A DNA stretch of 64,000 bases from positions 62,001-126,000 of the forward strand of contig NZ_KQ948030.1 of the NCBI RefSeq assembly GCF_001513965.1, given 5' to 3'. Source of the DNA: Streptomyces cellostaticus. Lineage in GTDB: Bacteria > Actinomycetota > Actinomycetes > Streptomycetales > Streptomycetaceae. Position numbers and translations under genes: made by a program. The notes under the pieces are model-generated. The model had not been told where the DNA came from and made no database searches. It saw only the letters and a list, made by a program, of their open reading frames with translations. This document shows, piece by piece, positions 38,865 through 46,883 of the stretch (position 1 is the stretch's first letter; every line of letters begins with the position of its first letter).

Positions 38865-41378
38865 TCAGTGACCAGTTGCATGGGGCGGAGCTTCACTCAC
38901 CGGAAGGGAGCACGGCGCGCCGAACAGGTGGGCGAGTTTGACACGCGCCGCGTCCGCTTCCGGCACATCCAACTCGGCGTAGATGTCCAGTGACTGCTGC
39001 CAAGCCTCGCGGGCCGCGTCCAGGCGGCCCGCGACACGGTGCGCCTCGCCCAGCCGAGTGAGGCCCGCGGCCTGGGCGAATCGGTAGCCACCGGTGCCGA
39101 ACAGGGTGACAGCCTGCTGATAGCAGGCGGCTGCCCGGCCGCAGTCGCCCAGCTGTTGGTGTGCGTAGCCGAGTATCTCCCAGGCGTACGCTTCAAACTC
39201 GCGTTCGCCCGGGCTCCGGCACAGCTCGATGGCTTCCTGACAGCACCTGATCGCCTGTTGTGGGTCGCCCGAGCGGGAGTGGTGGGAGCCGATCAGAGTG
39301 AGGGCCATCGCCTGCCCGACACGGTGACCACAGGCTCGTGCCAGTTCGAGAGCCCGCCGGGCGTGGGCGAGCCCGTCCCGGTGCCGATCCTGTTGCCCGC
39401 ACATCCAGGAGAACAGGCAGCAGGCAAAGGACTGGCCCGCCTGGTCTCCCGTCTCCTGGTACAGAGCGAGGGAGCGCTCGGCGTACGTACGGGCCTCGTC
39501 GTAGAGCCCGATCTGGGTGTGGACGTGGCTGAGGCAGAAGTGAACGCGCGCTGCCCCGTTCCGGTCGCGCAGGCGCAGGGCTGCGGCCAGTGCCTCGCGC
39601 TGGGTGGTGATCTGGTCGTACCAACGCGCGCGACGGGACAGGAAGGCGAACAGCGCCAGCGGCAGGTCCCGGGCGTAGACGTCCAAGCCCACAGCTCCCG
39701 CATACGAGATGGCCGAGAGCAGCACCGGGTGCTCGGTCTCGCACCACGCCAGCGCCTGCTCACCGTCTGAAAGTCGCTCAGGAGTCGTCCCGGAGCGAGG
39801 CGGTGACACGGACAGGGAGAGCAGGTCCTGTACCGGGGACAGCAGTTGGTGGGCATCGTGAGCGGTATGCAGGTAATGATCCAGTACGCGCAGGATCGCG
39901 GAGCGACGCTCGGCCTCGCTGTCCAGACGCCGGCTCAGCTCGGTGGCATAGGCGCGCAGCAGATCGTGGAAGGCGTATCGGCCCGGAACGTGCTCGGCCA
40001 GCAGGCTCGCCCGGCTCAGTTCCCTCAGAGCGCGGCGCGCCTGGCCCGGTGTCACGGCGGCGAGGCTGGCCGCGGCGGGCAGCGAGATGTCCGGACCGGG
40101 ATGCAGGCCCAGCAGCCGGAACATTCTCGCCGCCGGCTCGCTCAGGTGCCGGCACGACCAGGAGAACACCGCCTCCGCATTGGTGGCCGTGTCACCTCCG
40201 TCCAGGAGGTCCCATGGGCCGGCCGCCTCCCGCAACTCGTCCACCAGTGCGGAGAGGGGGAAGTTCGGTTGGGTCACCCCGCGAGACGCGGCGATCGACA
40301 GGGCCAAGGGGAGCCGTGCACACAACCGGACCAGCTCGCCGACCGCGTCAGGCGCTTGCGTCGTCCGCTCGGCCCCGAGACGGCACGCCAGTAGCTCATG
40401 CCCCTCGGCCTCGGTGAAGAGGTCCAAGGCAAGTCGCTGCGCGCCTTGAGCAGTGAGGCCGGACAACTGGTTGCGGCTGGTCACCAGCGCAAGACACGTC
40501 GGGCTGCCGGGCAGCAACGGACGCACGTGGTCGGCGTCGCGTGCGTTGTCCAACAGCACGAGTACCCGTCTGTCGGCCAGCAGGGACCGGTACAGGCCGA
40601 CCTGTGCATCCAGGCTCGTCGGCATCCGCTCGACCGAGACCGCGAGGGCGTCCAGGAATCCACGGACCGCGTCGGCCGGCGCCATCGGCTGTCCGGACGG
40701 GTCGAAGCCGCGCAGGTTCACGTACAACTGCCCGTCGGGGAAGTGGTGCGCGACCTGATGCGCCCACCACACCGCCAGGGACGTCTTGCCGACCCCGGCT
40801 GTCCCGGTGATCGCGGAGATCGCGGAGATCGCGGAGATCACCGCTGTGCCCGGGGCAGCATCCTCATCGAGCAGCCTGCTCAGCATCGCCAACTCGGCCT
40901 GCCGGCCCACCAAGCGCGCCGTGGCCGGAGGCAACTGGCGCGGCACCGTCTGCCTCCGCTCCCCCGGCACACAGGTTGAGGAAGGACTCTGACCGTCGGC
41001 TGCACCTGATGAGGTCCTCTCGGCGACCGGTTGGCCGACCGGGACGGCTTGCGCCGATCGCCACAGCGCAAGCCAGCTGTCCATGTCGTACAGGCCGGGC
41101 GTGGACGGGCGCGGGTGCTTCTTCCTGGCCTCCGTGATCAGTACGGCAAGCACGGCGGCCAGCGGCTGGAACCGGGCCGGCACGTTGGCTCCGTTGCGCC
41201 AGTCGCTGATGCGCTGGCTCGAAACGCGCACCGGAGAGCCGCTGCTGGTGCGGCGACTCCACGACACGGCGGACGCCGCGACTCGCTGCAACGGTGGGCT
41301 GCCTGCCTGCTGACACAGCAGCCGCAACCGCGCCGCGAAGTCCCGCCGCCCCGTGGATGCCTCCTCAGCCCCTCCCAT
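38865..41378 (-). CDS. NB-ARC/TPR signalling regulator
   Basis: An 837-residue STAND-class protein. The N-terminal ~110 residues have a short helix-turn-helix-like RISDWRNGANVPARFQPL. The NB-ARC ATPase has Walker A GTAGVGKTS, Walker B VLVLLDNARDADHVRPLLPG and TSRNQLSGL. The C-terminal ~300 residues are TPR-like repeats (ARTYAERSLALYQETGDQAG, RDGLAHARRALELARACG and others). Such proteins are regulators or sensors and resemble AfsR without its SARP domain. The residues just before Walker A are a triplicated ISA from a 9-base tandem repeat. The ATG at 41378 (MGGAEEASTGRR) is preferred over one at 41432. It is divergent from a small secreted protein. Confidence 0.85.
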   Translation of the reverse strand: MGGAEEASTGRRDFAARLRLLCQQAGSPPLQRVAASAVSWSRRTSSGSPVRVSSQRISDWRNGANVPARFQPLAAVLAVLITEARKKHPRPSTPGLYDMDSWLALWRSAQAVPVGQPVAERTSSGAADGQSPSSTCVPGERRQTVPRQLPPATARLVGRQAELAMLSRLLDEDAAPGTAVISAISAISAITGTAGVGKTSLAVWWAHQVAHHFPDGQLYVNLRGFDPSGQPMAPADAVRGFLDALAVSVERMPTSLDAQVGLYRSLLADRRVLVLLDNARDADHVRPLLPGSPTCLALVTSRNQLSGLTAQGAQRLALDLFTEAEGHELLACRLGAERTTQAPDAVGELVRLCARLPLALSIAASRGVTQPNFPLSALVDELREAAGPWDLLDGGDTATNAEAVFSWSCRHLSEPAARMFRLLGLHPGPDISLPAAASLAAVTPGQARRALRELSRASLLAEHVPGRYAFHDLLRAYATELSRRLDSEAERRSAILRVLDHYLHTAHDAHQLLSPVQDLLSLSVSPPRSGTTPERLSDGEQALAWCETEHPVLLSAISYAGAVGLDVYARDLPLALFAFLSRRARWYDQITTQREALAAALRLRDRNGAARVHFCLSHVHTQIGLYDEARTYAERSLALYQETGDQAGQSFACCLFSWMCGQQDRHRDGLAHARRALELARACGHRVGQAMALTLIGSHHSRSGDPQQAIRCCQEAIELCRSPGEREFEAYAWEILGYAHQQLGDCGRAAACYQQAVTLFGTGGYRFAQAAGLTRLGEAHRVAGRLDAAREAWQQSLDIYAELDVPEADAARVKLAHLFGAPCSLPVSEAPPHATGH
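40809..40835. repeat. Nine-base tandem repeat within the NB-ARC gene
   Basis: GATCGCGGA occurs three times in tandem, followed by a partial GATC. On the coding strand it encodes ISA-ISA-ISA immediately before the Walker A motif. In-frame slippage could change the length of this loop. Confidence 0.85.
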
Positions 41379-41565
41379 CCGCCCCACCGCCCTCGTGTAC
41401 CGGCCGGTCCGGCACCGGACCGGCGAACCCACCCACTCGCCTCTGACCAGGCATTTCGTGCTCCGGCGCGTCTGTCGCAGCTTCCGGATGACTCACCCGC
41501 TCGGACACGGTCGGGGCGTCGGGCCGCCGCCCGGCATCCGCAGACCGAAACGGAGGGTGAAACCC

Positions 41566-41946
41566 ATGCTCAGTACGGTGAAGACCAAGGCCGTGACCTT
41601 GGCGATCCTGGCCGCGCTCGCCGCCGGCGCCACGGCGACAGCCGCCTCGGCGCTCGCTTCCTCTTCGCACCATCCGCTGACGCAGACATCCGCAGCATCG
41701 CCGGCCTGGAACCACCTGCCCACGGACGAGCAGGGCGGGAAGTCGGAGATCATCAAGAGGGCCGTGCAGTTCATCAAGAACAACTGGCCCGCCATCTGGA
41801 AGACCCTGGTCGATGCCACCAGGAGCGGCCGGCAGACATTCCAGCAGGTGTGGAACGACCTGCCGACCTGGGTGAAGGCCGTCATCACCTGGGGGATCGA
41901 CCCGGTCGACATCTACAACTGGATCCACGACCACCTGCTCAGCTAA
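41566..41946 (+). CDS. Small secreted protein, function unknown
   Basis: A 126-residue preprotein. The signal peptide spans MLSTVKTKAVTLAILAALAA up to about residue 30 (ASALASS). The mature ~95 residues contain no cysteine and many tryptophans: FIKNNWPAIWKTLVDATRSG, QQVWNDLPTWVKAVITWG and a final YNWIHDHLLS. Two amphipathic helices are likely. CGGAGGGTGAAACCC precedes the ATG. It is divergent from the NB-ARC regulator and may be its target; membrane-active or signalling peptides have this look, but no family is recognised. Confidence 0.65.
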   Translation: MLSTVKTKAVTLAILAALAAGATATAASALASSSHHPLTQTSAASPAWNHLPTDEQGGKSEIIKRAVQFIKNNWPAIWKTLVDATRSGRQTFQQVWNDLPTWVKAVITWGIDPVDIYNWIHDHLLS

Positions 41947-42013
41947 GCGATGTCGGCCCTGTGGCGGGCGCAGCAGCAGCTCGCTCTCGCGCCCGCCACG
42001 GGACACGTTCCCC

Positions 42014-42313
42014 ATGACATCCGCAGTCGATCCCACCCACCAGAGAACCACGATGCCCGAAGGCTTCCGATCCTCCTCCGCAGACCGCCGCCCCCACCCG
42101 ATCCAGGTGATCAAGCCGACCCGAGGGACTCCTCATACTGTTGTCGCGATCGGCCTCGCTCTCCACGCGGCCCTGGCCGCCCTCTGCTACCGGTGGTCCC
42201 ATGCCACTCCCGACCTGATCCCGAGGCTGACGATCCGCAGCGTTGCGGTCCTCGCGGTCTTCCGCTCCCTTGCTCACCTGCGCTGCCTGCGCACTCGCCC
42301 ACCTCAGCCGTGA
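42014..42313 (+). CDS. Doubtful small membrane protein
   Basis: An open frame of 99 codons (MTSAVDPTHQRTTMPEG...). One hydrophobic segment is visible, TVVAIGLALHAALAALCY, followed by RWSHATPDLIPRLTIRS. It has no clear ribosome site and its codon use is weaker than that of neighbouring genes. It could be a real small membrane protein or a decaying fragment of the accessory island. Confidence 0.3.
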   Translation: MTSAVDPTHQRTTMPEGFRSSSADRRPHPIQVIKPTRGTPHTVVAIGLALHAALAALCYRWSHATPDLIPRLTIRSVAVLAVFRSLAHLRCLRTRPPQP

Positions 42314-43190
42314 ACCGGCACGCTTCCTGCTGAGAACGGGCCTCTGCCACATCCTCTTCAGCAACAGCAACAGCCCTCATGCTCCTCGCCACGACGAACC
42401 GAAGCCGACAAGATGCCTGAACATCACTCTCCCGTGCACACGAGATCCCGCAGTCAAGGACCGGTCACCGACTCGCGCCGACGCACACCGAGGAGATCAC
42501 GACCGCCCTCGTCTCCCGGCAGGACGCAGGCGATTCCACGCCGCCGGACAAAGACCCCACCCTCACGGAAGCCGACCCGCGCCTCGGGACAGCACCGGAT
42601 GTCGCGAACGTAGCCGGCCCACCCTCAGCGGCACATCGGCCACGAGCACCGCGCGGCCTCGACGCGCGTACCAGCCCACGCGAGGCACTGCCGGCGGCTC
42701 TGCCCGAACTGCTGCCGCTCGACGAGGCACGGCTCGCCGAATGCCGCGGTCCCGCCCCTCCTACCGGCAACCTCGGACCCGACGGCCTCCTGCTGGACAC
42801 AGCCAGCGCTCCAGGCTGCCGGCAGAACGGGAGAAACACAGGTCAGGAGGCGTACGGGTACGCCGATACAGCCAGGCCGGCCAGGCCCGCGCCACCGACG
42901 CCCGCTTCGGGCCCGTGGTCGATCGGTGGTCCCAGCCCTGCGCGAGGCGGCGCACCAAGTGGGATCGACCTGCCAACGAGGATCCTTGCGACTTTGGCCC
43001 CAACCTGGTGGGCATGACGCACCCGGCTCTGTGACCGGCACAAGTTGAGCCCCCCCCCACGAATGCTGCGCCCCGCCGTCGGAGAAGGAAACGGGAAACA
43101 GCATCGATCGCCTTGTCCGTCCAGGAAGGATTGCCGCACGCTTTCGTGTAGCGCCAACCCAGCCAGGGCGTATGGGGCTTGGAGGTTTCC
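42314..43190. other. Decayed stretch without a supported gene
   Basis: About 880 bp with poor third-position bias in every frame. From about 42418 to 43020 one plus-strand frame stays open (parts read HTEEITTALVSRQDAGDS, then ALPELLPLDEARLAECRG, then LGPDGLLLDTASAPG), but it lacks a start codon and a recognised domain. It may be the remains of a gene lost from this island. Confidence 0.4.
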
Positions 43191-43727
43191 GTGCCACAGC
43201 CGTCCACTGAGTTCGGCGAGGAGCTGAGGAAACGGCGTCTGGAGGCCGGACTGAGCCTCACGGCCTTGTCCGGCGCCGTGCATTACAGCAAGGCGCAGTT
43301 GAGCAAAGTCGAGCGAGGTATCAAGGCACCCAGCCGTGATCTCGTTCGGCTGTGCGACGCCGCCCTCGGTGCCAACGGAGCGCTGATTGCCCTGGCCGCC
43401 CAGGCCGCTCCTGAGGCGCCCCCCGAACCAGCACCGGGCCAAGTCGACGAGGAGGACTGGATCATGCAATTGTCGCCGGACGGCCCGAATCGGTTCCAGC
43501 CCATGGGCCGACGAGAGGTGATGAGCGCCGGCGTCGCATCGCTGATGACATGGCGATCGGAGGGAACCGGCACGGCCTCCCCGATCGCGGGTGCCGGCAT
43601 GCTGGAAGCCTCCCGCTCGCTGTTCACGCACTACCGGAGACTCGGCCAGACCGTGGAACCCGGTCTGCTCCTGCCTGTCCTGATCGCGCAGACGCATACT
43701 CTGCGCAAGTCCCTCATACCGCAGTGA
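43191..43727 (+). pseudogene. XRE-family regulator, truncated at the C-terminus
   Basis: A 178-residue product from the GTG at 43191, preceded by GGAGG. The helix-turn-helix reads FGEELRKRRLEAGLSLTALSGAVHYSKAQLSKVERG. A linker and the start of the effector part follow (GRREVMSAGVASLMTWRSEG, LFTHYRRLGQTVEPGLLLPVLIAQTHTLRK). Full-length Streptomyces relatives are about 400 residues and continue with TPR-like repeats; here the frame ends at once with SLIPQ, where a convergent acetyltransferase gene begins. The DNA-binding half looks intact and could still act. Confidence 0.7.
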
Positions 43728-44271
43728 CCGACCGCCATTCGCGTTCAAGGATCGCGTGCACCACGGAGTCCCGCCACTTCCCGGCCTTCAGCACGTGTTC
43801 GCGGATCACTCCTTCTTCGACCATCCCAACTGCTGCCATGGTCATGGCCGACGCTTCGTTGAGGGGTGACCTCCCTCCCCAGACGCGGTGCAGGTCCAGG
43901 TCGTCGAACCCGACGCTCAGCAGCAACTGCACCGTCTCCCTGCCGTAGCCAACACCCCAAGACTGAGGGCACAGAGCAAAGCCCATGGTGGCTCCCCGCT
44001 GCTGGTGCGGGTCGGTGGCCAGGCGGCCGAAACCGATCAGCTCGGCTGTGTCTCGTTCGATGACGGCGAGCGCGTACTCGGTACGTGGGGTCGCGGTGGC
44101 GGCGGCAATGGACCGGGCCACGATCTGCGTGACCTGTTCGCGCGTACGCGGTTCGAAGGACAGGTGCTCCGTGGCCTCGGGGCTGCCGTAGATGGCGAGC
44201 ACCGCATCCACGTCCTCCACGGTGAGTTCGCGCAGATCGAGGCGGGGGCCGGAGCGGCTGACCGGGTACAT
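43714..44271 (-). CDS. GNAT-family N-acetyltransferase
   Basis: A 185-residue acetyltransferase of the RimJ/ribosomal-protein type. It begins MYPVSRSGPRLDLRELTVEDVDAVLAIYG. Motif A is GFALCPQSWGVGYGRETVQLLL (acetyl-CoA pyrophosphate loop), and motif B includes HRVWGGRSPLNEASAMTMAAVGMVEEG. The C-terminus is GKWRDSVVHAILEREW. Substrate unknown. Its 3' end overlaps that of the truncated XRE gene by 14 bases; its start is 12 bases behind a second XRE fragment, suggesting that it was originally the second gene of a regulator-acetyltransferase pair. Confidence 0.88.
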   Translation of the reverse strand: MYPVSRSGPRLDLRELTVEDVDAVLAIYGSPEATEHLSFEPRTREQVTQIVARSIAAATATPRTEYALAVIERDTAELIGFGRLATDPHQQRGATMGFALCPQSWGVGYGRETVQLLLSVGFDDLDLHRVWGGRSPLNEASAMTMAAVGMVEEGVIREHVLKAGKWRDSVVHAILEREWRSVTAV

Positions 44272-44282
44272 GCCCCCGGACT

Positions 44283-44483
44283 CTACCCGCGAGGCAGCGC
44301 CGGCCGATTCGCCGGGAACGCCTCGATCTCCGCACGGAGGTCCCGGGCGACGGAAGCCGTGCGCGCGGGGCTGTGCATCAGTGCCTGCCGGACGCGTTGC
44401 GCGGAGACGACGATGCCGTTGTTCCGGTGCGAGAGCGGCAGGTCCAGCACCGGGCGGATCGCCTCGGCCGTACCGTCCACATC
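44283..44483 (-). pseudogene. C-terminal fragment of an XRE/TPR regulator
   Basis: The minus strand reads DGTAEAIRPVLDLPLSHRNN, then GIVVSAQRVRQALMHSPA and ARDLRAEIEAFPANRPALP before a stop. This is the usual C-terminal end of Streptomyces XRE regulators with TPR repeats. Its upstream part is missing and replaced by an IS5-type transposase remnant at about 44490. It is on the opposite strand from the truncated XRE gene at 43191, so the two are different genes unless an inversion occurred. Confidence 0.6.
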
Positions 44484-44489
44484 GCCGGT

Positions 44490-44875
44490 AGGCGTAGGCG
44501 CGTTTGTCGTATCTGGTCGCGACCGCGCGGAACTGTTTCAGCTTGTTGATCGCCCGCTCGACAGTGTCGCGCTTGGCGTACCGCTCCTTGTCGAAGCCGG
44601 GTGGCCGGCCACCGGTGCTCCCGCGCCGCAGACGGCCGGCCGCTTGGTCGGCTTTCTCTGGGATGACGCGCCGGATCCCGCGTCAGGTAGGCGCGGGTGC
44701 GACGGTTGCTGTAGCCCTTGTCGGCGCTGACGCTGTCGGGTGTCGTGCGAGGCCGACCGGTGGCCAGGCGGGGCACCCGGATCCGTTCCATGACAGCTTC
44801 GAACTGGGTGCAGTCGGCCCGCTGACCGGGCGTCAGGACGAGCGAGAGCCCTTCGCCCTTGAACAGCAGCACCGG
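44490..44875 (-). pseudogene. IS5-family transposase remnant, frameshifted
   Basis: Pieces of one transposase lie in two frames. One reads SLVLTPGQRADCTQFEAVME and VSADKGYSNRRTRAYL; after a frameshift near 44690 another reads RRVIPEKADQAAGRLRRGS, GRPPGFDKERYAKRDTVE and RAINKLKQFRAVATRYDKRA. These are the second half of an IS5-type DDE transposase, including the E-containing helix. The N-terminal third is missing, the last residues run into an XRE gene fragment, and no matching inverted repeats flank it. It is inactive. Confidence 0.8.
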
Positions 44876-44942
44876 CGACGCGCAGTGTCCCCCAGTGCAG
44901 CGGCAGCCGCCCGCAGGTGCGCCTTTCGCCCTTGAACAGCAG
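44852..44942. repeat. 18-bp direct repeat at the transposase remnant edge
   Basis: TTCGCCCTTGAACAGCAG occurs at 44852-44869 and again at 44925-44942, 73 bp apart. The copies bracket the boundary between the transposase remnant and the gene at 44917, and probably mark a small duplication or deletion scar. Confidence 0.8.
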
Positions 44943-45900
44943 GCTCGCAGCCTGCCCGCAGCCGCGCGAAGTCCGCAACCCCGGGCCCAGTGGCGCCCGC
45001 AGGAGCGCGCGCAAGACCGCCGCCATCTACCTTGCCGGACTCCACATCGCCGCCATCATCATCTGGTCGGCGCGAACGGTGACGGAGCCGGGGCTCGACG
45101 CTGCGGCCGGCACGGTCGCCGTCACCGCCGCGGAGTGTGTGCACGGAGTGCTGAGCATCATGTGCTTCCCGAGCGGGGACCAGGAACTCCGGTTCCCCCT
45201 CGTCGGGGAGCGGATCAGCACGGACCCGGACGACGACGAGTTCGGGGACGGGCCCATCACCTTCCGGGACGTCGTCAAGGAGGCGCCCACCGCGCGGACC
45301 TGGCTCGACATGTTCGAGATGTGTGTCGTCAGCGGGCATGTGTGGGACTGGGAGCGGGTCACCGGGCTGCTGCTGCGCGGCGACTACGCGCCCGCCATCC
45401 GTGACGGCGTGCCCTACAACCGGTACACCTCCGTCTCCGACCCCGCCGACCTCGCCGCCATGGACGCCCTGTGCCCCTATCTCACCGAGGCGGCCGGGCA
45501 TCTGCCCCGCGACTGGCCTACGGTTCCGCTGCGCAAGCCGGACGCCGGGGAGCGCGCGGAGGCCGCCCGGCGGCTCGACGAGGTCGGCGACGCGCTGAGC
45601 GCGGACCAGCGGCTGCTCCGCGTACTCCTCGACGACGACCAGCACGCCTTCGAGGACGCCCTCGTCGCCCGGCTGGTCGCGTACCGGGAGAGCGTCGAGG
45701 CCGATGCCGGTGATCCCGCGCCCCGGTCCCTCCTCCCCCTCGGCACCCTCGCCCTGGCCTGCCTCGCCGTCCAGGTCCATGGGTGGGAACTCGGTGTCCG
45801 GTCCGGGTATCTGCCGTACGGTCTGCTGGGATCGCCGGACGCGCCGCGCCGGGCGGCGGAGGGGAACCGGAACAACTTGGGCTGCTGGGCCGCCAAGTAG
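44917..45900 (+). CDS. Possible Imm49-type immunity protein, N-terminus altered
   Basis: A 327-residue frame. From about residue 110 it resembles the Imm49 family of polymorphic-toxin immunity proteins: TWLDMFEMCVVSGHVWDWERV, DAGERAEAARRLDEVGDALS, FEDALVARLVAYRESVEADAG and LLPLGTLALACLAVQVHGWELG. The family assignment is from pattern memory and tentative. The first ~30 residues are encoded by the direct-repeat scar next to the transposase remnant, so the native start was probably lost or replaced. A start near the ATC-rich segment at 45030 is possible. No toxin gene is adjacent. Confidence 0.5.
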   Translation: MRLSPLNSRLAACPQPREVRNPGPSGARRSARKTAAIYLAGLHIAAIIIWSARTVTEPGLDAAAGTVAVTAAECVHGVLSIMCFPSGDQELRFPLVGERISTDPDDDEFGDGPITFRDVVKEAPTARTWLDMFEMCVVSGHVWDWERVTGLLLRGDYAPAIRDGVPYNRYTSVSDPADLAAMDALCPYLTEAAGHLPRDWPTVPLRKPDAGERAEAARRLDEVGDALSADQRLLRVLLDDDQHAFEDALVARLVAYRESVEADAGDPAPRSLLPLGTLALACLAVQVHGWELGVRSGYLPYGLLGSPDAPRRAAEGNRNNLGCWAAK

Positions 45901-46098
45901 GCCACCCGGGGTGCGGAAGTGGGCCTGGCCCGACATCCAGGACATCGTCGTGGAGACGGACTCGTCCCCACCGAGGCAGCGCGTACGTCTGTGCGATAGC
46001 CAAGGACGGAAGACCACCCTGCCCCACGTCGGCGAACGCCATCTGCCGGATCTCCACGCCCTGCGACCCCGGTAGCCCCGACGGCGCCGAGCCTCAGT
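45901..46098. other. Short gene-free stretch
   Basis: About 200 bp after the immunity-like gene. One minus-strand frame reads MEIRQMAFADVGQGGLPSLAIAQ and LPRWGRVRLHDDVLDVG before losing coding character; it may be a fragment of a gene formerly here. Nothing else was seen. Confidence 0.3.
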
Positions 46099-46131
46099 CC
46101 GTGTCTTTCGCGATGATCCGAAAGACACGGC
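46099..46131. mobile_element. IS5-type terminal sequence or hairpin
   Basis: CCGTGTCTTTCG at 46099-46110 and CGAAAGACACGG at 46119-46130 form a perfect 12-bp inverted repeat. The minus strand reads CTAG-GCCGTGTCTTTCGG-ATCATC, sharing GTGTCTT(T/C)CGGATCA with the ends of the element at 413-598. A CTAG directly outside suggests an IS5-type end with its target site. It could also act as a terminator. Confidence 0.45.
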
Positions 46132-46217
46132 CTAGCCGAACACGCCGAGGCGGTCCAGGACCGAACTGCGTGGGTCCCGGACCGCCTTCCTATGCATCCG
46201 GCTACGAACTTGGCTCG

Positions 46218-46428
46218 CCCGGCCCCTCGGGTGCGGGGCCGACGCTGAACCGGTTGGGGTCGCCGTCCTGGAGGCAGAGCGATCTCCGCGTCTGTGGGGA
46301 TAGCTCCAACGAGGACGGCCTCGTGTCAGCGTCGACCTCGTGGGCCCACGCACGCAGGGATAGCTCCCGCCACCGCCATCTCCAGGGGGCCTAATCCCTG
46401 TCGGCCCCGCGCAAGCGGAGGTGAGCCG
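46218..46428. CRISPR. Degenerate type I-E-like CRISPR array (about four repeats)
   Basis: Four 29-bp units lie at 46218-46246, 46279-46307, 46339-46367 and 46400-46428, separated by 32, 31 and 32 bp, the 61-bp period of type I-E arrays. The best unit contains GTCGGCCCCGCGCAAGCGG then AGGTGAGCCG, close to actinobacterial I-E repeats with a GC-rich hairpin. Units two and three end GGGATAGCTCC. The units have diverged strongly from each other and no cas gene is present, so this is a remnant. Confidence 0.5.
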
Positions 46429-46532
46429 CTTGCCGCGGAGGAACAAGGCCGACCTCCAGCGCACAGCCCAGCCCCGCCGCGCTGCCCTACGTCGAGTAGA
46501 ACCGAAAGGGCATCCATCAGCCGTGGGAGTCC

Positions 46533-46553
46533 TCTGGGACTTTTCTGGGACTT
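46533..46553. repeat. Tandem direct repeat TCTGGGACTT
   Basis: TCTGGGACTT occurs at 46533-46542 and 46544-46553. Phased short direct repeats of this kind occur as arm-type sites near integrase attachment regions; no integrase gene is present here, so the origin is uncertain. Confidence 0.4.
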
Positions 46554-46790
46554 CCGGCTTCATCAACCGGCACGAGCATGAAACGACTGAAAGACCATTC
46601 GCGCAGGTCAGCGACCAAATCCCCCTCATCGTGGCAGGTCACCGCGCTGGCTGCTCTCTTCCGGGACATCTGACCAGCAGGACTCAGTCGGTCTGCACTC
46701 AGCGTCGCCTGCCCTCGTCGCCCCATCGGTCTTTGCCGCCTTGACAGGGTCTGACCTGCCCGACAATGCGCCTGACACTCCACCAGAACG

Positions 46791-46828
46791 AGCGTCAAAT
46801 GAGCGTCACGAGCGTCATTTCAGCGTCA
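46791..46828. repeat. Four phased AGCGTCA direct repeats
   Basis: AGCGTCA starts at 46791, 46802, 46811 and 46822, a spacing of 11, 9 and 11 bp, about one helical turn. The array could be iterons or regulator sites left from a mobile element. It is in the 3' flank of the conserved methyltransferase gene. The rest of 46429-46883 shows no supported gene. Confidence 0.6.
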
Positions 46829-46883
46829 AGATATCGCCCGTAACGCCCACAGTGCACATGACGCGCACCGACAAAACCGCAGA

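Noticed and set aside
42761..43261. 166-codon minus-strand frame in the decayed stretch
   Set aside because: No domain, no ribosome site, irregular codon bias, and it overlaps the start of the XRE gene.
46132..46629. 165-codon minus-strand frame and 63-codon frame near 46326
   Set aside because: Repetitive peptides such as SPPLARGRQG and AIPACVGPRGRR are the usual translation artefact of CRISPR repeats.
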